This document shows, piece after piece, positions 16,743-25,127 of a stretch of DNA of 64,000 nucleotides. A program made the translations under genes and the position numbers. The stretch is from contig NZ_WMBB01000008.1 of the NCBI RefSeq assembly GCF_009708175.1, positions 186,001 through 250,000 of the forward strand. Direction: 5' to 3'. The stretch is from Nocardia aurantiaca. Lineage in GTDB: Bacteria > Actinomycetota > Actinomycetes > Mycobacteriales > Mycobacteriaceae. The first letter of the stretch is position 1, and each line of letters starts with the position of its first letter. The notes under the pieces were generated by a model. That model was not told the DNA's origin. It did not search any database and worked only from the letters and a program-made list of their open reading frames with translations.

Positions 16743-18485
16743 ATGACCGCGGTGCCCGCCCGTGAAGTCCCGGAGCTCGAGCCTGTGCGGCCATATCCAC
16801 GGCGGACGGGACCCAAGGGTTCCTTCCTGTGGAAGGCGCTCACGACCACCGATCCCAAGGTGCTCGGGATCATGTACATGTTCACCGCCGTTACGTTCTT
16901 CCTGGTCGGCGGCCTGATGGCGCTGCTGATGCGGACGGAGCTGGCGCGGCCCGGACTGCAGTTCCTCTCACCCGAGCAGTTCAATCAGCTGTTCACCATG
17001 CATGGCACGATCATGCTGCTGTTCTATGCGACACCGATCGTGTTCGGGTTCGCGAATGCGGTGCTGCCCTTGCAGATCGGCGCGCCGGATGTGGCGTTTC
17101 CCCGCTTGAACGCGCTGAGTTACTGGCTGTATCTGTTCGGGGCGAGCATCGCTACCGCCGGATTCATCACCCCTGGCGGGGCGGCGGACTTCGGCTGGAC
17201 CGCGTACGTACCGCTGTCCGATGGGCCGCACGCGCCAGGTGTGGGTGCGGACATGTGGATCATGGGCCTGGCGGTCTCCGGCGTGGGCACGATCCTCAGC
17301 GGCGTCAATTTCGTCACCACCGTGGTCTGCCTGCGCTGCCCGGGTATGACCATGTGGCGGATGCCCATCTTCACCTGGAACATCCTGGTGACGAGCGTCC
17401 TTGTGCTGCTGGTGTTTCCGATTCTGACCGCGGCGCTCATGGCGCTGGCGATCGACCGTCACCTGGGTGCGCACATCTATGACCCGTCCAACGGCGGCGC
17501 GATCCTCTGGCAGCACCTGTTCTGGTATTTCGGCCATCCCGAGGTGTACATCATCGCGCTGCCGTTCTTCGGCATCGTGTCCGAGATCTTCCCGGTGTTC
17601 AGCCGCAAGCCGCTGTTCGGCTACACCACGCTGGTGTACGCGACGCTCGCCATAGCCGGGCTGTCCGTCGCGGTGTGGGCGCACCACATGTATGCGACGG
17701 GAGCCATTCTGCTGCCGTTCTTCTCGTTCATGACCTTCCTCATCGCGGTGCCCACGGGGGTGAAGTTCTTCAACTGGATCGGCACCATGTGGCGCGGTCA
17801 GCTCACTTTCGAAACCCCGATGCTGTGGTCGATCGGCTTCTTGGTGACCTTCCTGTTCGGTGGACTCTCGGGCGTCATCCTGGCGTCGCCGCCGCTGGAC
17901 TTCCATGTGTCGGACACGTATTTCGTTGTGGCGCACTTCCATTACGTGTTGTTCGGCACCATCGTGTTCGCCACCTTCGCCGGCATCTACTTCTGGTTCC
18001 CGAAGATGACGGGTCGACTCCTGGACGAACGGCTCGGCAAACTGCATTTCTGGACCACGTTCCTCGGCTTTCACACCACGTTCCTGGTGCAGCACTGGCT
18101 GGGCGATCAGGGCATGCCGCGCCGCTACGCGGATTACCTGCCCAGCGACGGATTCACCACGCTCAACACCGTTTCCACCATCGGCTCGTTCATCCTCGGA
18201 TTCTCGATGGTCACGTTCGTGTGGAATGTCTTCAAGAGCTACCGCTACGGCGAAGTGGTGACCGTCGACGACCCATGGGGTTACGGCAATTCCCTGGAAT
18301 GGGCCACCAGCTGCCCGCCGCCCCGGCACAACTTCTACGAACTGCCGCGCATCCGTTCCGAGCGCCCGGCCTTCGAACTGCACTACCCACACATGGTGCC
18401 GCGCATGCGCGCCGAAGCCCACGTCACCTGGGGACTGCGCAAGCCCAACCAGATCACCGAGGCAGCGAATAAAACCCCCAGCTAG
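16743..18485 (+). CDS. ctaD: Cytochrome c oxidase aa3-type subunit I
   Basis: The protein has 580 residues. It is the heme-copper core subunit that reduces O2 and pumps protons, located in the membrane with 12 predicted helices. Key ligands are present: the first heme histidine in FTMHGTIMLLFYATP, the CuB His and cross-linked Tyr in YFGHPEVYI, the His pair in VWAHHMYATG and the heme a/a3 ligands in VAHFHYVLFG. GAGGAGGACGT sets ATG 16743 as the start. The gene stands alone without ctaC, ctaE or ctaF, as in mycobacteria. Nocardia genomes can carry more than one ctaD, so this may be one of two copies. Confidence 0.96.
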   Translation: MTAVPAREVPELEPVRPYPRRTGPKGSFLWKALTTTDPKVLGIMYMFTAVTFFLVGGLMALLMRTELARPGLQFLSPEQFNQLFTMHGTIMLLFYATPIVFGFANAVLPLQIGAPDVAFPRLNALSYWLYLFGASIATAGFITPGGAADFGWTAYVPLSDGPHAPGVGADMWIMGLAVSGVGTILSGVNFVTTVVCLRCPGMTMWRMPIFTWNILVTSVLVLLVFPILTAALMALAIDRHLGAHIYDPSNGGAILWQHLFWYFGHPEVYIIALPFFGIVSEIFPVFSRKPLFGYTTLVYATLAIAGLSVAVWAHHMYATGAILLPFFSFMTFLIAVPTGVKFFNWIGTMWRGQLTFETPMLWSIGFLVTFLFGGLSGVILASPPLDFHVSDTYFVVAHFHYVLFGTIVFATFAGIYFWFPKMTGRLLDERLGKLHFWTTFLGFHTTFLVQHWLGDQGMPRRYADYLPSDGFTTLNTVSTIGSFILGFSMVTFVWNVFKSYRYGEVVTVDDPWGYGNSLEWATSCPPPRHNFYELPRIRSERPAFELHYPHMVPRMRAEAHVTWGLRKPNQITEAANKTPS

Positions 18486-18562
18486 AGCACGGAAAACCCG
18501 CAGCGAAGCGCAGGCACCGAACAGCACCGAAAGTTCGCGGCCCGTCTCGTTCTGGTCTGAGC

Positions 18563-18622
18563 GGAGGGAGGGAAGAACGAGACCTTCGGGGCCGCGAACC
18601 GCCCGGAGCGAAGCGGAGGGCA
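18563..18622 (+). repeat. Dispersed promoter-proximal repeat, copy 1 (before dcd)
   Basis: Contains GGAGGGAAGAACGAGACC and then GGCCGCGAACCGCCC plus GAGCGAAGCGGAGGGCA. It ends 10 nt before the dcd start. Related copies lie just before the aminotransferase (23192-23304) and, on the other strand, before the TANGO2-like gene (33166-33219). Part of it also forms an inverted repeat with the preceding GTCTCGTTCT. Confidence 0.6.
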
Positions 18623-18632
18623 AAATGTCACC

Positions 18633-19205
18633 GTGCTGCTTTCAGATCGCGACATCCGTAAGGAAATCGCCAATGGTCGTCTCGGGGTCGAGCCGTTCGA
18701 CGAGAAACTGGTGCAGCCGTCGAGTATCGATGTGCGGCTGGACAGTCTGTTCCGGGTGTTCAACAACACCCGCTACACGCATATCGACCCGGCGCAGCGG
18801 CAAGACGAGCTGACTACGCTGGTCGAGCCCGCGGAGGGGGAGCCGTTCGTGCTGCATCCGGGCGAATTCGTGCTCGGTTCCACGCTCGAGGTGTGCTCGC
18901 TGCCCGACGATCTGGCCGGACGTCTGGAGGGCAAGTCCAGCCTGGGCCGGCTGGGTCTGCTGACGCACTCCACCGCGGGCTTCATCGATCCCGGATTCAG
19001 CGGGCACATCACGCTGGAACTGTCGAATGTGGCGAATCTCCCGATCACCCTGTGGCCGGGCATGAAAATCGGGCAGCTGTGCCTATTCCGGCTCACCAGT
19101 CCGGCGGAGCACCCGTACGGGAGTGCCGCCGCCGGCTCGAAATATCAGGGTCAGCGCGGGCCGACGCCATCGCGGGCCTATCTGAATTTTCCCGTGCGCA
19201 AATGA
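18633..19205 (+). CDS. dcd: dCTP deaminase (probably bifunctional dCTP deaminase/dUTPase)
   Basis: This 190-residue trimeric enzyme makes dUTP (and, in the mycobacterial form, dUMP) for thymidylate synthesis. Length and start LLSDRDIRKEIANGRLGVEPF match M. tuberculosis Dcd (Rv0321, 190 residues). LEGKSSLGRLGLLTHSTAGFIDPGF is split into the phosphate-binding R/GKSS segment and the STAG core. The catalytic Glu is in GHITLELSN. The C-terminal GQRGPTPSRAY closes over the nucleotide. The start is GTG 18633. It stands alone. Confidence 0.95.
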   Translation: MLLSDRDIRKEIANGRLGVEPFDEKLVQPSSIDVRLDSLFRVFNNTRYTHIDPAQRQDELTTLVEPAEGEPFVLHPGEFVLGSTLEVCSLPDDLAGRLEGKSSLGRLGLLTHSTAGFIDPGFSGHITLELSNVANLPITLWPGMKIGQLCLFRLTSPAEHPYGSAAAGSKYQGQRGPTPSRAYLNFPVRK

Positions 19206-19386
19206 GTGGTATTCCGGGGTAGCGGTTTCTATCGTGCGTCCGGCGGAAATCGGCCGCTGCCTGGACAGTTGACCGCGGGTCGGTGGCGCGAATACGCCGC
19301 CCGCTGGCCGGTTCTGCCGGGTGTACGGATGGCTCGGTACGTCGTAAGGTGGCGGCGACGGTGTGTGTGAACGAGATGGGCTGCAA

Positions 19387-20799
19387 ATGAGTTCGGTTCT
19401 GGGAGTTTCGGTGGGGACGGGTGCGGTTCGCGTCGCACGCCCGTTCACCGGTGATTCCGCCGAGCAGGGCGCCCGCAATTTCGGCGTGCCGCCGCAGCCC
19501 CGATACGGCCGTGCACGCAGCGGATTCGACGGCTCGCCGGACGCGTTCGACGTGCAGGCGGTGCCGGTCGGTGAGCGCCGGGTCGACGAACTGGTCGCCG
19601 ACGCCGTCGGGGCGGTGCTCGCCGCGGACTCACGGATCAGCGCCACCGCCATCGCCTACCGGGACGAGAATCACGCGCGGGCCATCCGGGCCGAGCTGGC
19701 GCGGCGGCAGTTCACCAATTACGAGCTGGTGCCCGACGTGGTGGCGGCGCTGGAATTCCTCGAATACTCCGGTGAGCTGCAAGGTTTCGGCACGGTCGCG
19801 CTCTATGACCTGGGTGCGTCCGGACTGTCGGTGACCGTGGTCGACACCAGCACCCGGCAGGTCTGCTTCAGCGAACGCACCAGCGATATCAGCGGCGATT
19901 ACCTCGACGCGCTGATCCGTGAACAGCAGATCGCATCCGGACGAATCGCCCATCCGCCGGACCACACCGGGCTCATCGCACTCGACAAACTGTGCCGCGA
20001 GGCCAAGGAGCAGCTGTCGGGCAGCAGCGCGGTGGCGCTGCCCTCGACCGAGGGCCTGGTGCTGCTGTCGCAGGAGAACTTCGAAGCGCTGATCATGCTG
20101 GCCGTGGAATCCTCCGCGCGGATGACCCGCGATGTCATCCTGCGTTCCGAGCAGCCCGTGCAAGCGGTCGCCCTGCTCGGTGGCTGCGCCCAGATTCCGC
20201 TGGTGGCAAGGGTTTTGCGGCGCTGGCTCGGCGTCCCGGTGATCGTGCCCGCCGCCCCGGACACCGTGGTCACCCGGGGCGCGGCCATGCTGGCGCGCCC
20301 CGTGATGCACCGGCCCGCGCCCGCGCCCTTCCTCACGGCCCCGCGCGAGGACGCCGCACCCCAACCCCCGAAGCCCGCCCAGTCCTGGCCGGCGACTCCG
20401 AGCGCGGCGGAGAAGTTCGGCCGCCGCCGCGAGGTCAGCCTCGCCGGGGTGGCGGTCGGCGCGCTCGTCGTGGTGGCCGCCATCGGCATCACCCTGGGCT
20501 GGGGACCCCTTGTGCTGACCCATGATTCGCAACGGCAGGACGCCGTGACCAGCTCGGTTCCGGTCAGCACCACCCGCGCTTCCGCCGAATCCGCGACGGC
20601 GACCCCGACCACCACCGACGCCACCAACGAATCCCTGGCCGCGCCCCCGCCGCAGGCCTATTCGACCACCACCGAGACTCCCGCCCCCGCGCCCACCCCT
20701 GGCCCCAACACCATCACGATCATCCCGGGCCTCCCGCCCGTGGTCGTGCCCACCCTGCCCCCGCTCTTCCCGCCCGCCCCGGCACAGCAAGCTCGCTGA
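19387..20799 (+). CDS. Membrane-anchored Hsp70-like (actin-fold) protein
   Basis: The protein has 470 residues. Residues 1-300 resemble the Hsp70 nucleotide-binding domain: a weak phosphate-1 loop (VLGVSVGTGAVRVA), phosphate-2 TVALYDLGASGLSVTVVD and an adenosine-type motif QAVALLGGCAQIPLVAR ending in VTRGAAMLA. There is no substrate-binding domain. A linker leads to one transmembrane helix (GVAVGALVVVAAIGITLGW, about 355-375), then a Thr/Pro/Ala-rich tail probably outside the cell. Relatives lie at 36359-37495 and 40413-42194 in this window. It is probably a sensor or scaffold rather than a folding chaperone. ATG 19387 is the first start giving the conserved beta-strand. Confidence 0.8.
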   Translation: MSSVLGVSVGTGAVRVARPFTGDSAEQGARNFGVPPQPRYGRARSGFDGSPDAFDVQAVPVGERRVDELVADAVGAVLAADSRISATAIAYRDENHARAIRAELARRQFTNYELVPDVVAALEFLEYSGELQGFGTVALYDLGASGLSVTVVDTSTRQVCFSERTSDISGDYLDALIREQQIASGRIAHPPDHTGLIALDKLCREAKEQLSGSSAVALPSTEGLVLLSQENFEALIMLAVESSARMTRDVILRSEQPVQAVALLGGCAQIPLVARVLRRWLGVPVIVPAAPDTVVTRGAAMLARPVMHRPAPAPFLTAPREDAAPQPPKPAQSWPATPSAAEKFGRRREVSLAGVAVGALVVVAAIGITLGWGPLVLTHDSQRQDAVTSSVPVSTTRASAESATATPTTTDATNESLAAPPPQAYSTTTETPAPAPTPGPNTITIIPGLPPVVVPTLPPLFPPAPAQQAR

Positions 20800-20952
20800 C
20801 CCGACCATGGCCCGAAAGTTGTTGCGGGCGTGGCCCCGACAGTAGTCGGCAGCGGGTCGCGAACGAGGCCGGGCACTCCCGAGCGGGGCGCGGTCGGCCG
20901 GACTCGAGTCCTCCGCGAAGGGGCGCAGCCCCCGGCCGTTTCGAGAGTCGAA

Positions 20953-20994
20953 CCGAGTCCGCCCCGTCGACTGCCAGGATGGGGGCGGACTCGG
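20953..20994. terminator. Bidirectional terminator hairpin
   Basis: 13-bp stem CCGAGTCCGCCCC / GGGGCGGACTCGG with a 16-nt loop. It lies in the 238-nt gap between the convergent Hsp70-like gene and the gene at 21038. A second, weaker GGACTCG/CGAGTCC pair overlaps it. Confidence 0.7.
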
Positions 20995-21037
20995 CTGGGG
21001 CCGGCGCGTGCGGCGCCGGTGCGAGGATCGGCTGCGT

Positions 21038-21487
21038 TCAGTCCTCGCTTCCGGTTCCCACCGCCAGAGCTGTCGTGATGATTGCCGACAGGGGTGGGAG
21101 TTTGGAGTCGCGGGCGGGCGGCGTCACCCAGTGGCAGCCCTCGCGCGTCCAGCGCCCGAGGCCGGTGGGAAGCATGACAGCGCTGCCGACGACGGGAATG
21201 CCGATATCGAGCCGGTTGAGTGCCTCCATGATCTGTTTGCCGGGCCGTGAATCCGGTTCGGCCAGAAAGCTCCAGCGGATATGCCGAGCCAGTATGGGTC
21301 CGCCGCGCCGTTGCTGTTGCAGTGCGCCGCGTACCTTTTCGGCCGTCCCGACCGGTAGGTGCACCACCCCGATCTGCGTGGTGACGGGAAGCATGACGAA
21401 TCCCCCTCGTTCGGTGACCGGCAGCGCGAACTCGTGCCGGTAGTAGGAGACCCAGTCCCCGACTGTTGTGAGTCTGTCCGCGTTCAC
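21038..21487 (-). CDS. Hypothetical protein divergent from an XRE-TPR regulator
   Basis: The protein has 149 residues from GTG 21487, preceded by AGGAGGCGGGGAT. No firm family was recognised. It contains FVMLPVTTQIGVVHLP, GPILARHIRWSFLAEPD and IPVVGSAVMLPT, then GCHWVTPP. This order resembles degraded versions of the DNA primase/polymerase-like N-terminal fold seen in actinobacterial regulatory proteins, but acidic catalytic residues are not evident. It shares a 202-bp divergent promoter region with the XRE-TPR gene, suggesting joint regulation. Confidence 0.65.
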   Translation of the reverse strand: MNADRLTTVGDWVSYYRHEFALPVTERGGFVMLPVTTQIGVVHLPVGTAEKVRGALQQQRRGGPILARHIRWSFLAEPDSRPGKQIMEALNRLDIGIPVVGSAVMLPTGLGRWTREGCHWVTPPARDSKLPPLSAIITTALAVGTGSED

Positions 21488-21689
21488 ATCCCCGCCTCCT
21501 TCCCCTTGTCACCAGGGTCGCGTGTGGAGGGGCGCTGTGAGAACGCCCGCACACTCGCATTCCGCTGCCTTTCCACCGCCACTATTACCGGTACGTATAA
21601 CGCCTGGTACCGAGAAGGTTTCGGCTGTGGCCGCGACCACCTTCCGCTCGTACCCTGGAGTTCGGAGTTCGTTCGGAAGGGATGGCACC

Positions 21690-23105
21690 GTGGTCCGGCA
21701 CTGGTCAGGCAAAGAGGCCCGGGCCCTGCGCGATGCCAAACGCATGAGTATCCGGGAATTCGCCGCGCATCTCGGTGTGCACGAACGACTGGTCTCGAAA
21801 TGGGAGGCCGGGGGTGAGCGGGTGCATCCCCGGCCCATCAATCAGGCCGCCCTCGATACTTCCCTTGCCAGGTCCGACGATGTTGTGCGGGCACGGTTCG
21901 CGGCCTTGATCGACCAGCCCTTGATCGACCGCCCCGCCGTTCCCGGTTTCGATGTGCGCCAAGGCGGTTCCGAGGTGTGGAACGCGATGCCGGCGCAGGC
22001 CAGTTATTCCAGCGACGCGGAACTGCTGGCACTCGTCGATACGGGTGCGATGAGAGGCGATGCGTTAGCGGCGATTTCGGAGAGGGATCTGATCATGGCG
22101 GCTGCCCACGAAGCAAGCGAGCACGCCGGCAGGGCCGAGAGCACCAATGTGGGTACGACCCTGCTGGAGCAGCTCGATGCCGATGTCACGCGCATCGCCA
22201 ACGATTACGTGCACATGCCGCCGGTGCCGATGATGGTGGAGATGCTGCGGGTGCGGCGTCGGGTGTACCGGTTGCTGGAGGGACATCAGCGTCCGTCGGA
22301 TACGGCGCATCTCTACCTTTTGGCGGGTGCTTTGTCCGGTCTGCTGGCGAATGCCAGTACGGATCTGGGCTATTTCGATGCGGCCGGTGAACAGGCAAGG
22401 GCCGCTTGGGCTTACGCCGAACTGTGCGAGCACGATCCGTTGCGCGCCTGGACCCGCGGCATGCAGGCGCTCATCGAATACCGTTCCGAGCGCCCGCGCC
22501 GCGCGGTGCTGCTGGCCCAGGGGGGCCAGCGCTACGCCGAATCCGCGACCTCGCGGGTGCGGCTGCTCAATATCGAGGCCCGCATCTGGTCGCGGCTGGG
22601 CAGCACCGCCGAGACCGAGCGCTGCATCCGCGCCGCCGACGAAGCCCGCGACGGCGAATCCAGCGACACCCTGCACGATGACGTCGGCGGGGTCTTCGGG
22701 TTCGACCAGCCCAAGAGCCACTACTACGCCGGCGCGACCTACATCCACCTCGGCCAGGCCCAGCCCGCGCTGGAAGCCACCAGTCGGGCCATCGACCTGT
22801 ACGTGAACGGGCCCACCGACAAGCGCTCCTACGGCGCGGAGTCGCTGGCCCGCGTCGACAATGCCGCGGCGCACCTGATCAACGGCAGCCTCGACGGCGC
22901 CGCCGCCGCGCTGGAACCGGTCCTGGAGCTTGCCGAGGACAAGCGCATCGCGCAACTCGAGGAACGGCTCAGCGCCGTCCGGCAACGGCTGGCGAGCCCG
23001 GAGTTCCGGGACGCCGGCGAGGCGCATGACCTGGACGAAAGGATCGAGGACTTCTGCGGCTCCAGCGCCGCGAGGAGCGTGTTACCTCCCGATGCACCGC
23101 GCTGA
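21690..23105 (+). CDS. XRE-family regulator with TPR-like C-terminal domain
   Basis: The protein has 471 residues. Residues 1-60 hold a Cro/CI helix-turn-helix: ARALRDAKRMSIREFAAHLG then RLVSKWEAGGE. The remaining ~380 residues are helical with tetratricopeptide-like spacing (AYAELCEHDPLRAWTRGMQA, RAVLLAQGGQRYAE, KSHYYAGATYIHLGQAQPAL). This is the architecture of many actinobacterial signal-responsive or quorum-type regulators of small adjacent genes. GTG 21690 with GGAAGG in front is preferred; an open frame extends to 21468 through the promoter region. The likely target is the divergent gene at 21038-21487. Confidence 0.85.
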   Translation: MVRHWSGKEARALRDAKRMSIREFAAHLGVHERLVSKWEAGGERVHPRPINQAALDTSLARSDDVVRARFAALIDQPLIDRPAVPGFDVRQGGSEVWNAMPAQASYSSDAELLALVDTGAMRGDALAAISERDLIMAAAHEASEHAGRAESTNVGTTLLEQLDADVTRIANDYVHMPPVPMMVEMLRVRRRVYRLLEGHQRPSDTAHLYLLAGALSGLLANASTDLGYFDAAGEQARAAWAYAELCEHDPLRAWTRGMQALIEYRSERPRRAVLLAQGGQRYAESATSRVRLLNIEARIWSRLGSTAETERCIRAADEARDGESSDTLHDDVGGVFGFDQPKSHYYAGATYIHLGQAQPALEATSRAIDLYVNGPTDKRSYGAESLARVDNAAAHLINGSLDGAAAALEPVLELAEDKRIAQLEERLSAVRQRLASPEFRDAGEAHDLDERIEDFCGSSAARSVLPPDAPR

Positions 23106-23191
23106 GGTTCGCGGCCGAGCCCGAGGGTGGAGCGCTCGATTCCGGACTGCGGCTCGCAGAGACCTCCGCCTTGTCACGGGGGAGCGAACGC

Positions 23192-23304
23192 CTCCATGGA
23201 CCTGCGCCTCGCAGGAGTGCGGGAGGGAAGAATCGAGACCTCCGGCTCCATGGACCTGCGCCTTGGCCGCGAACCCGCCCGGCGCGAAGCGAAGGGCGGA
23301 TTAG
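23192..23304 (+). repeat. Dispersed promoter-proximal repeat, copy 2 (before the aminotransferase)
   Basis: CTCCATGGACCTGCGCCT occurs twice (23192-23209 and 23246-23263). It is followed by GGCCGCGAACCCGCCC and GCGAAGCGAAGGGCGG, ending 12 nt before the GTG start. It shares GGGAGGGAAGAA.CGAGACC with the copy before dcd and the CATGGACCTGCGCCT block with the copy at 33166-33219. Confidence 0.6.
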
Positions 23305-23315
23305 ATACTGTTCGG

Positions 23316-24566
23316 GTGAGCCCTTCGAGTCACCTACCGCATCGGTCCCCCCGCGTTCTGGAACAGTCCACCAAGCTCCAGAACGTTCTCTACGAGATCC
23401 GGGGGCCGGTACACGCACACGCGGCACGGTTGGAGGCCGAGGGGCATCGGATCCTGAAGCTGAACATCGGCAATCCCGCGCCGTTCGGATTCGACGCGCC
23501 GGACGTCATCATGCGCGACATGATCGCGGCGCTGCCGTACGCGCAGGGCTACAGCGAATCGAAGGGCATCCTGTCGGCGCGGCGGGCAATCTTCACCCGG
23601 TACGAACTAGTGCCGGGCTTCCCGGAATTCGATGTGGACGACGTCTACCTGGGCAACGGCGTCTCCGAGCTGATCACCATCGTCATGCAGGCGCTGCTCG
23701 ACAATGGCGACGAGGTGCTCATCCCCGCGCCGGACTATCCGCTGTGGACGGCCATGACCTCGCTGGCCGGCGGCACCCCGGTGCACTACCTGTGTGACGA
23801 GTCCAACGGCTGGCAGCCGGACATCGCCGACATGGAATCCAAGATCACCGACAAGACCAAGGCGATTGTCGTGATCAACCCCAATAACCCCACCGGCGCG
23901 GTGTACTCCGCCGAGGTGCTGCAACAGGTGGTGGACCTCGCCCGCAAACATCAGCTGTTGTTGCTGGCCGACGAGATCTACGACAAGATCCTCTACGACG
24001 ACGCCAAGCACGTATCGCTGGCAACGCTCGCGCCGGATCTGCTGTGCCTCACCTTCAACGGCCTGTCCAAGGCGTACCGGGTGGCGGGCTACCGCTCGGG
24101 CTGGGTGGTCATCACCGGGCCCAAGGACCACGCGGGCGGCTTCCTCGAGGGCATCGACCTGCTGGCCTCCACTCGCCTGTGCCCGAATGTGCCCGCGCAG
24201 CACGCGATTCAGGTGGCGCTGGGCGGACATCAGAGCATCGAGGATCTGGTGCTGCCGGGTGGGCGGCTGCTGGAGCAGCGGGATGTGGCCTGGCAGAAGC
24301 TGAATACGATTCCGGGCGTCTCGTGCGTGAAGCCCACCGGCGCGCTGTACGCGTTCCCGCGGCTGGATCCGGAAGTGCACGAGATCCACGATGATTCGAA
24401 GCTGGTGCTGGATCTGCTGCTGCAGGAGAAGATCCTGATGGTGCAGGGGACCGGGTTCAACTGGCCGCATCACGACCATCTGCGCATCGTCACGCTGCCG
24501 TGGGCGCGTGATCTGGCGGTCGCGATCGAACGGTTCGGCAACTTCCTGGCAAGTTACCGGCAGTAA
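23316..24566 (+). CDS. aspC: PLP-dependent aminotransferase (AspC/AlaA type)
   Basis: This 416-residue fold-type I aminotransferase probably converts pyruvate or oxaloacetate with glutamate. LNIGNPAPFGFDAPDV is the substrate N-terminal segment. NPNNPTGAVYS binds PLP phosphate/pyridine, LADEIYDKILYDD has the Asp and Tyr, and NGLSKAYRVAGYRSGW has the Schiff-base Lys. Length and locus match Rv0337c, annotated AspC in M. tuberculosis; the motifs also fit the AlaA subgroup, so alanine is a possible product. The start GTG 23316 lies 12 nt after a dispersed repeat. The last codons overlap an operator-like palindrome. Confidence 0.9.
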   Translation: MSPSSHLPHRSPRVLEQSTKLQNVLYEIRGPVHAHAARLEAEGHRILKLNIGNPAPFGFDAPDVIMRDMIAALPYAQGYSESKGILSARRAIFTRYELVPGFPEFDVDDVYLGNGVSELITIVMQALLDNGDEVLIPAPDYPLWTAMTSLAGGTPVHYLCDESNGWQPDIADMESKITDKTKAIVVINPNNPTGAVYSAEVLQQVVDLARKHQLLLLADEIYDKILYDDAKHVSLATLAPDLLCLTFNGLSKAYRVAGYRSGWVVITGPKDHAGGFLEGIDLLASTRLCPNVPAQHAIQVALGGHQSIEDLVLPGGRLLEQRDVAWQKLNTIPGVSCVKPTGALYAFPRLDPEVHEIHDDSKLVLDLLLQEKILMVQGTGFNWPHHDHLRIVTLPWARDLAVAIERFGNFLASYRQ

Positions 24567-24569
24567 CTT
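24551..24569. promoter_or_regulatory. Operator-like palindrome over the aminotransferase stop codon
   Basis: Perfect arms AAGTTAC and GTAACTT with spacer CGGCA. It is one base shorter in the spacer than the etfD operator (spacer CCGTCA). It overlaps the last five codons and stop, so it may be chance or may control the downstream RNA. Confidence 0.4.
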
Positions 24570-24591
24570 CCGGCCGGAAATATTTGGCGGT

Positions 24592-24619
24592 AGGGTTCAT
24601 AGGGATTGCTGTGAACCCT
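24592..24619 (+). terminator. Hairpin downstream of the aminotransferase gene
   Basis: 8-bp stem AGGGTTCA / TGAACCCT with a 12-nt loop, 26 nt beyond the stop. It is the best candidate for the end of the aminotransferase transcript. The rest of the 561-nt gap 24567-25127 holds an AT-rich stretch (24690-24775), the 6C RNA and the promoter of the YibE/F gene. Confidence 0.45.
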
Positions 24620-24781
24620 GCTGACCTGCGCCAATATCGTTTGTCCAGTAGCGGACACGGACTCTCGGGGGCCGTGGCATGGGTGAGGCCCTGGCTAAAA
24701 CAAACCATTGGTACGAAAAAGTTGGGTTTTTAGAGACTTAGCTAGCGCAAAGAACCGTCTTTTGTGTACAGTGGTCCTCGG

Positions 24782-24915
24782 CACTCAGAGTGCCCGGCCG
24801 GACCGCCTACCCCCCCTGGGCCGTCCGGCCCTGGTTCAGCCGGCCTACCCCCCCTGGGCCGCTGACCCCGGGCGGCGGAGACATCCCCCTGCTCTCCGCC
24901 GCCCCTCCCACACTT
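24782..24915 (+). ncRNA. 6C RNA
   Basis: Two stem-loops each present a run of seven cytosines. Stem 1 is GGCCGGAC (24796-24803) with GTCCGGCC (24823-24830) and C-run 24810-24816. Stem 2 pairs GTTCAGC-CGGCC with GGGCC-GCTGA and has C-run 24848-24854. The loops share the sequence CCTACCCCCCCTGGGCC. A strong terminator follows: 12-bp stem GGGCGGCGGAGA / TCTCCGCCGCCC (24870-24904), then CTCCCACACTTTT. Two C-rich stem-loops are the defining feature of the actinobacterial 6C RNA class, known in M. tuberculosis as the small RNA B11. A possible -10 TACAGT lies at 24765-24770. It is an independent small RNA likely acting by C-rich loop pairing with G-rich ribosome-binding sites. Confidence 0.85.
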
Positions 24916-25098
24916 TTCGCCGCAGAATCCGGAAGCGATAGAGCGGGCGACGACTGATTTCGCGAGATTCGGTAAGCCGCCGGGTACCCCCGGGATCGGT
25001 TCGAAACCAAACGTCGGCGCCGGTACGAAACCCGCGACGCATCTCGGGTCGTCCGCCGAAGTCTCGGGGAGGCGGGGTGCGAGAACCTCTCAGGATGT

Positions 25099-25113
25099 CA
25101 GAAATGGTTTTCG
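25099..25113. promoter_or_regulatory. Zur-like box and leaderless promoter of the YibE/F gene
   Basis: CAGAAATGGTTTTCG matches 10 of 15 positions of the actinobacterial Zur consensus TGAAAATGATTTTCA. It directly precedes a -10-like TAGGCT (25116-25121) that ends 6 nt before the GTG start, so transcription would begin at or near the start codon. A zinc-responsive repressor here would block the promoter. Confidence 0.4.
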
Positions 25114-25127
25114 TTTAGGCTCGGCGC

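Noticed and set aside
16968..18623. 551-residue minus-strand frame opposite ctaD
   Set aside because: Antisense shadow of a clearly conserved cytochrome oxidase gene.
24806..24858. C-rich direct repeats as a simple repeat or CRISPR-like array
   Set aside because: Only two units, and each sits in a stem-loop with a terminator behind, so the 6C RNA explains them.
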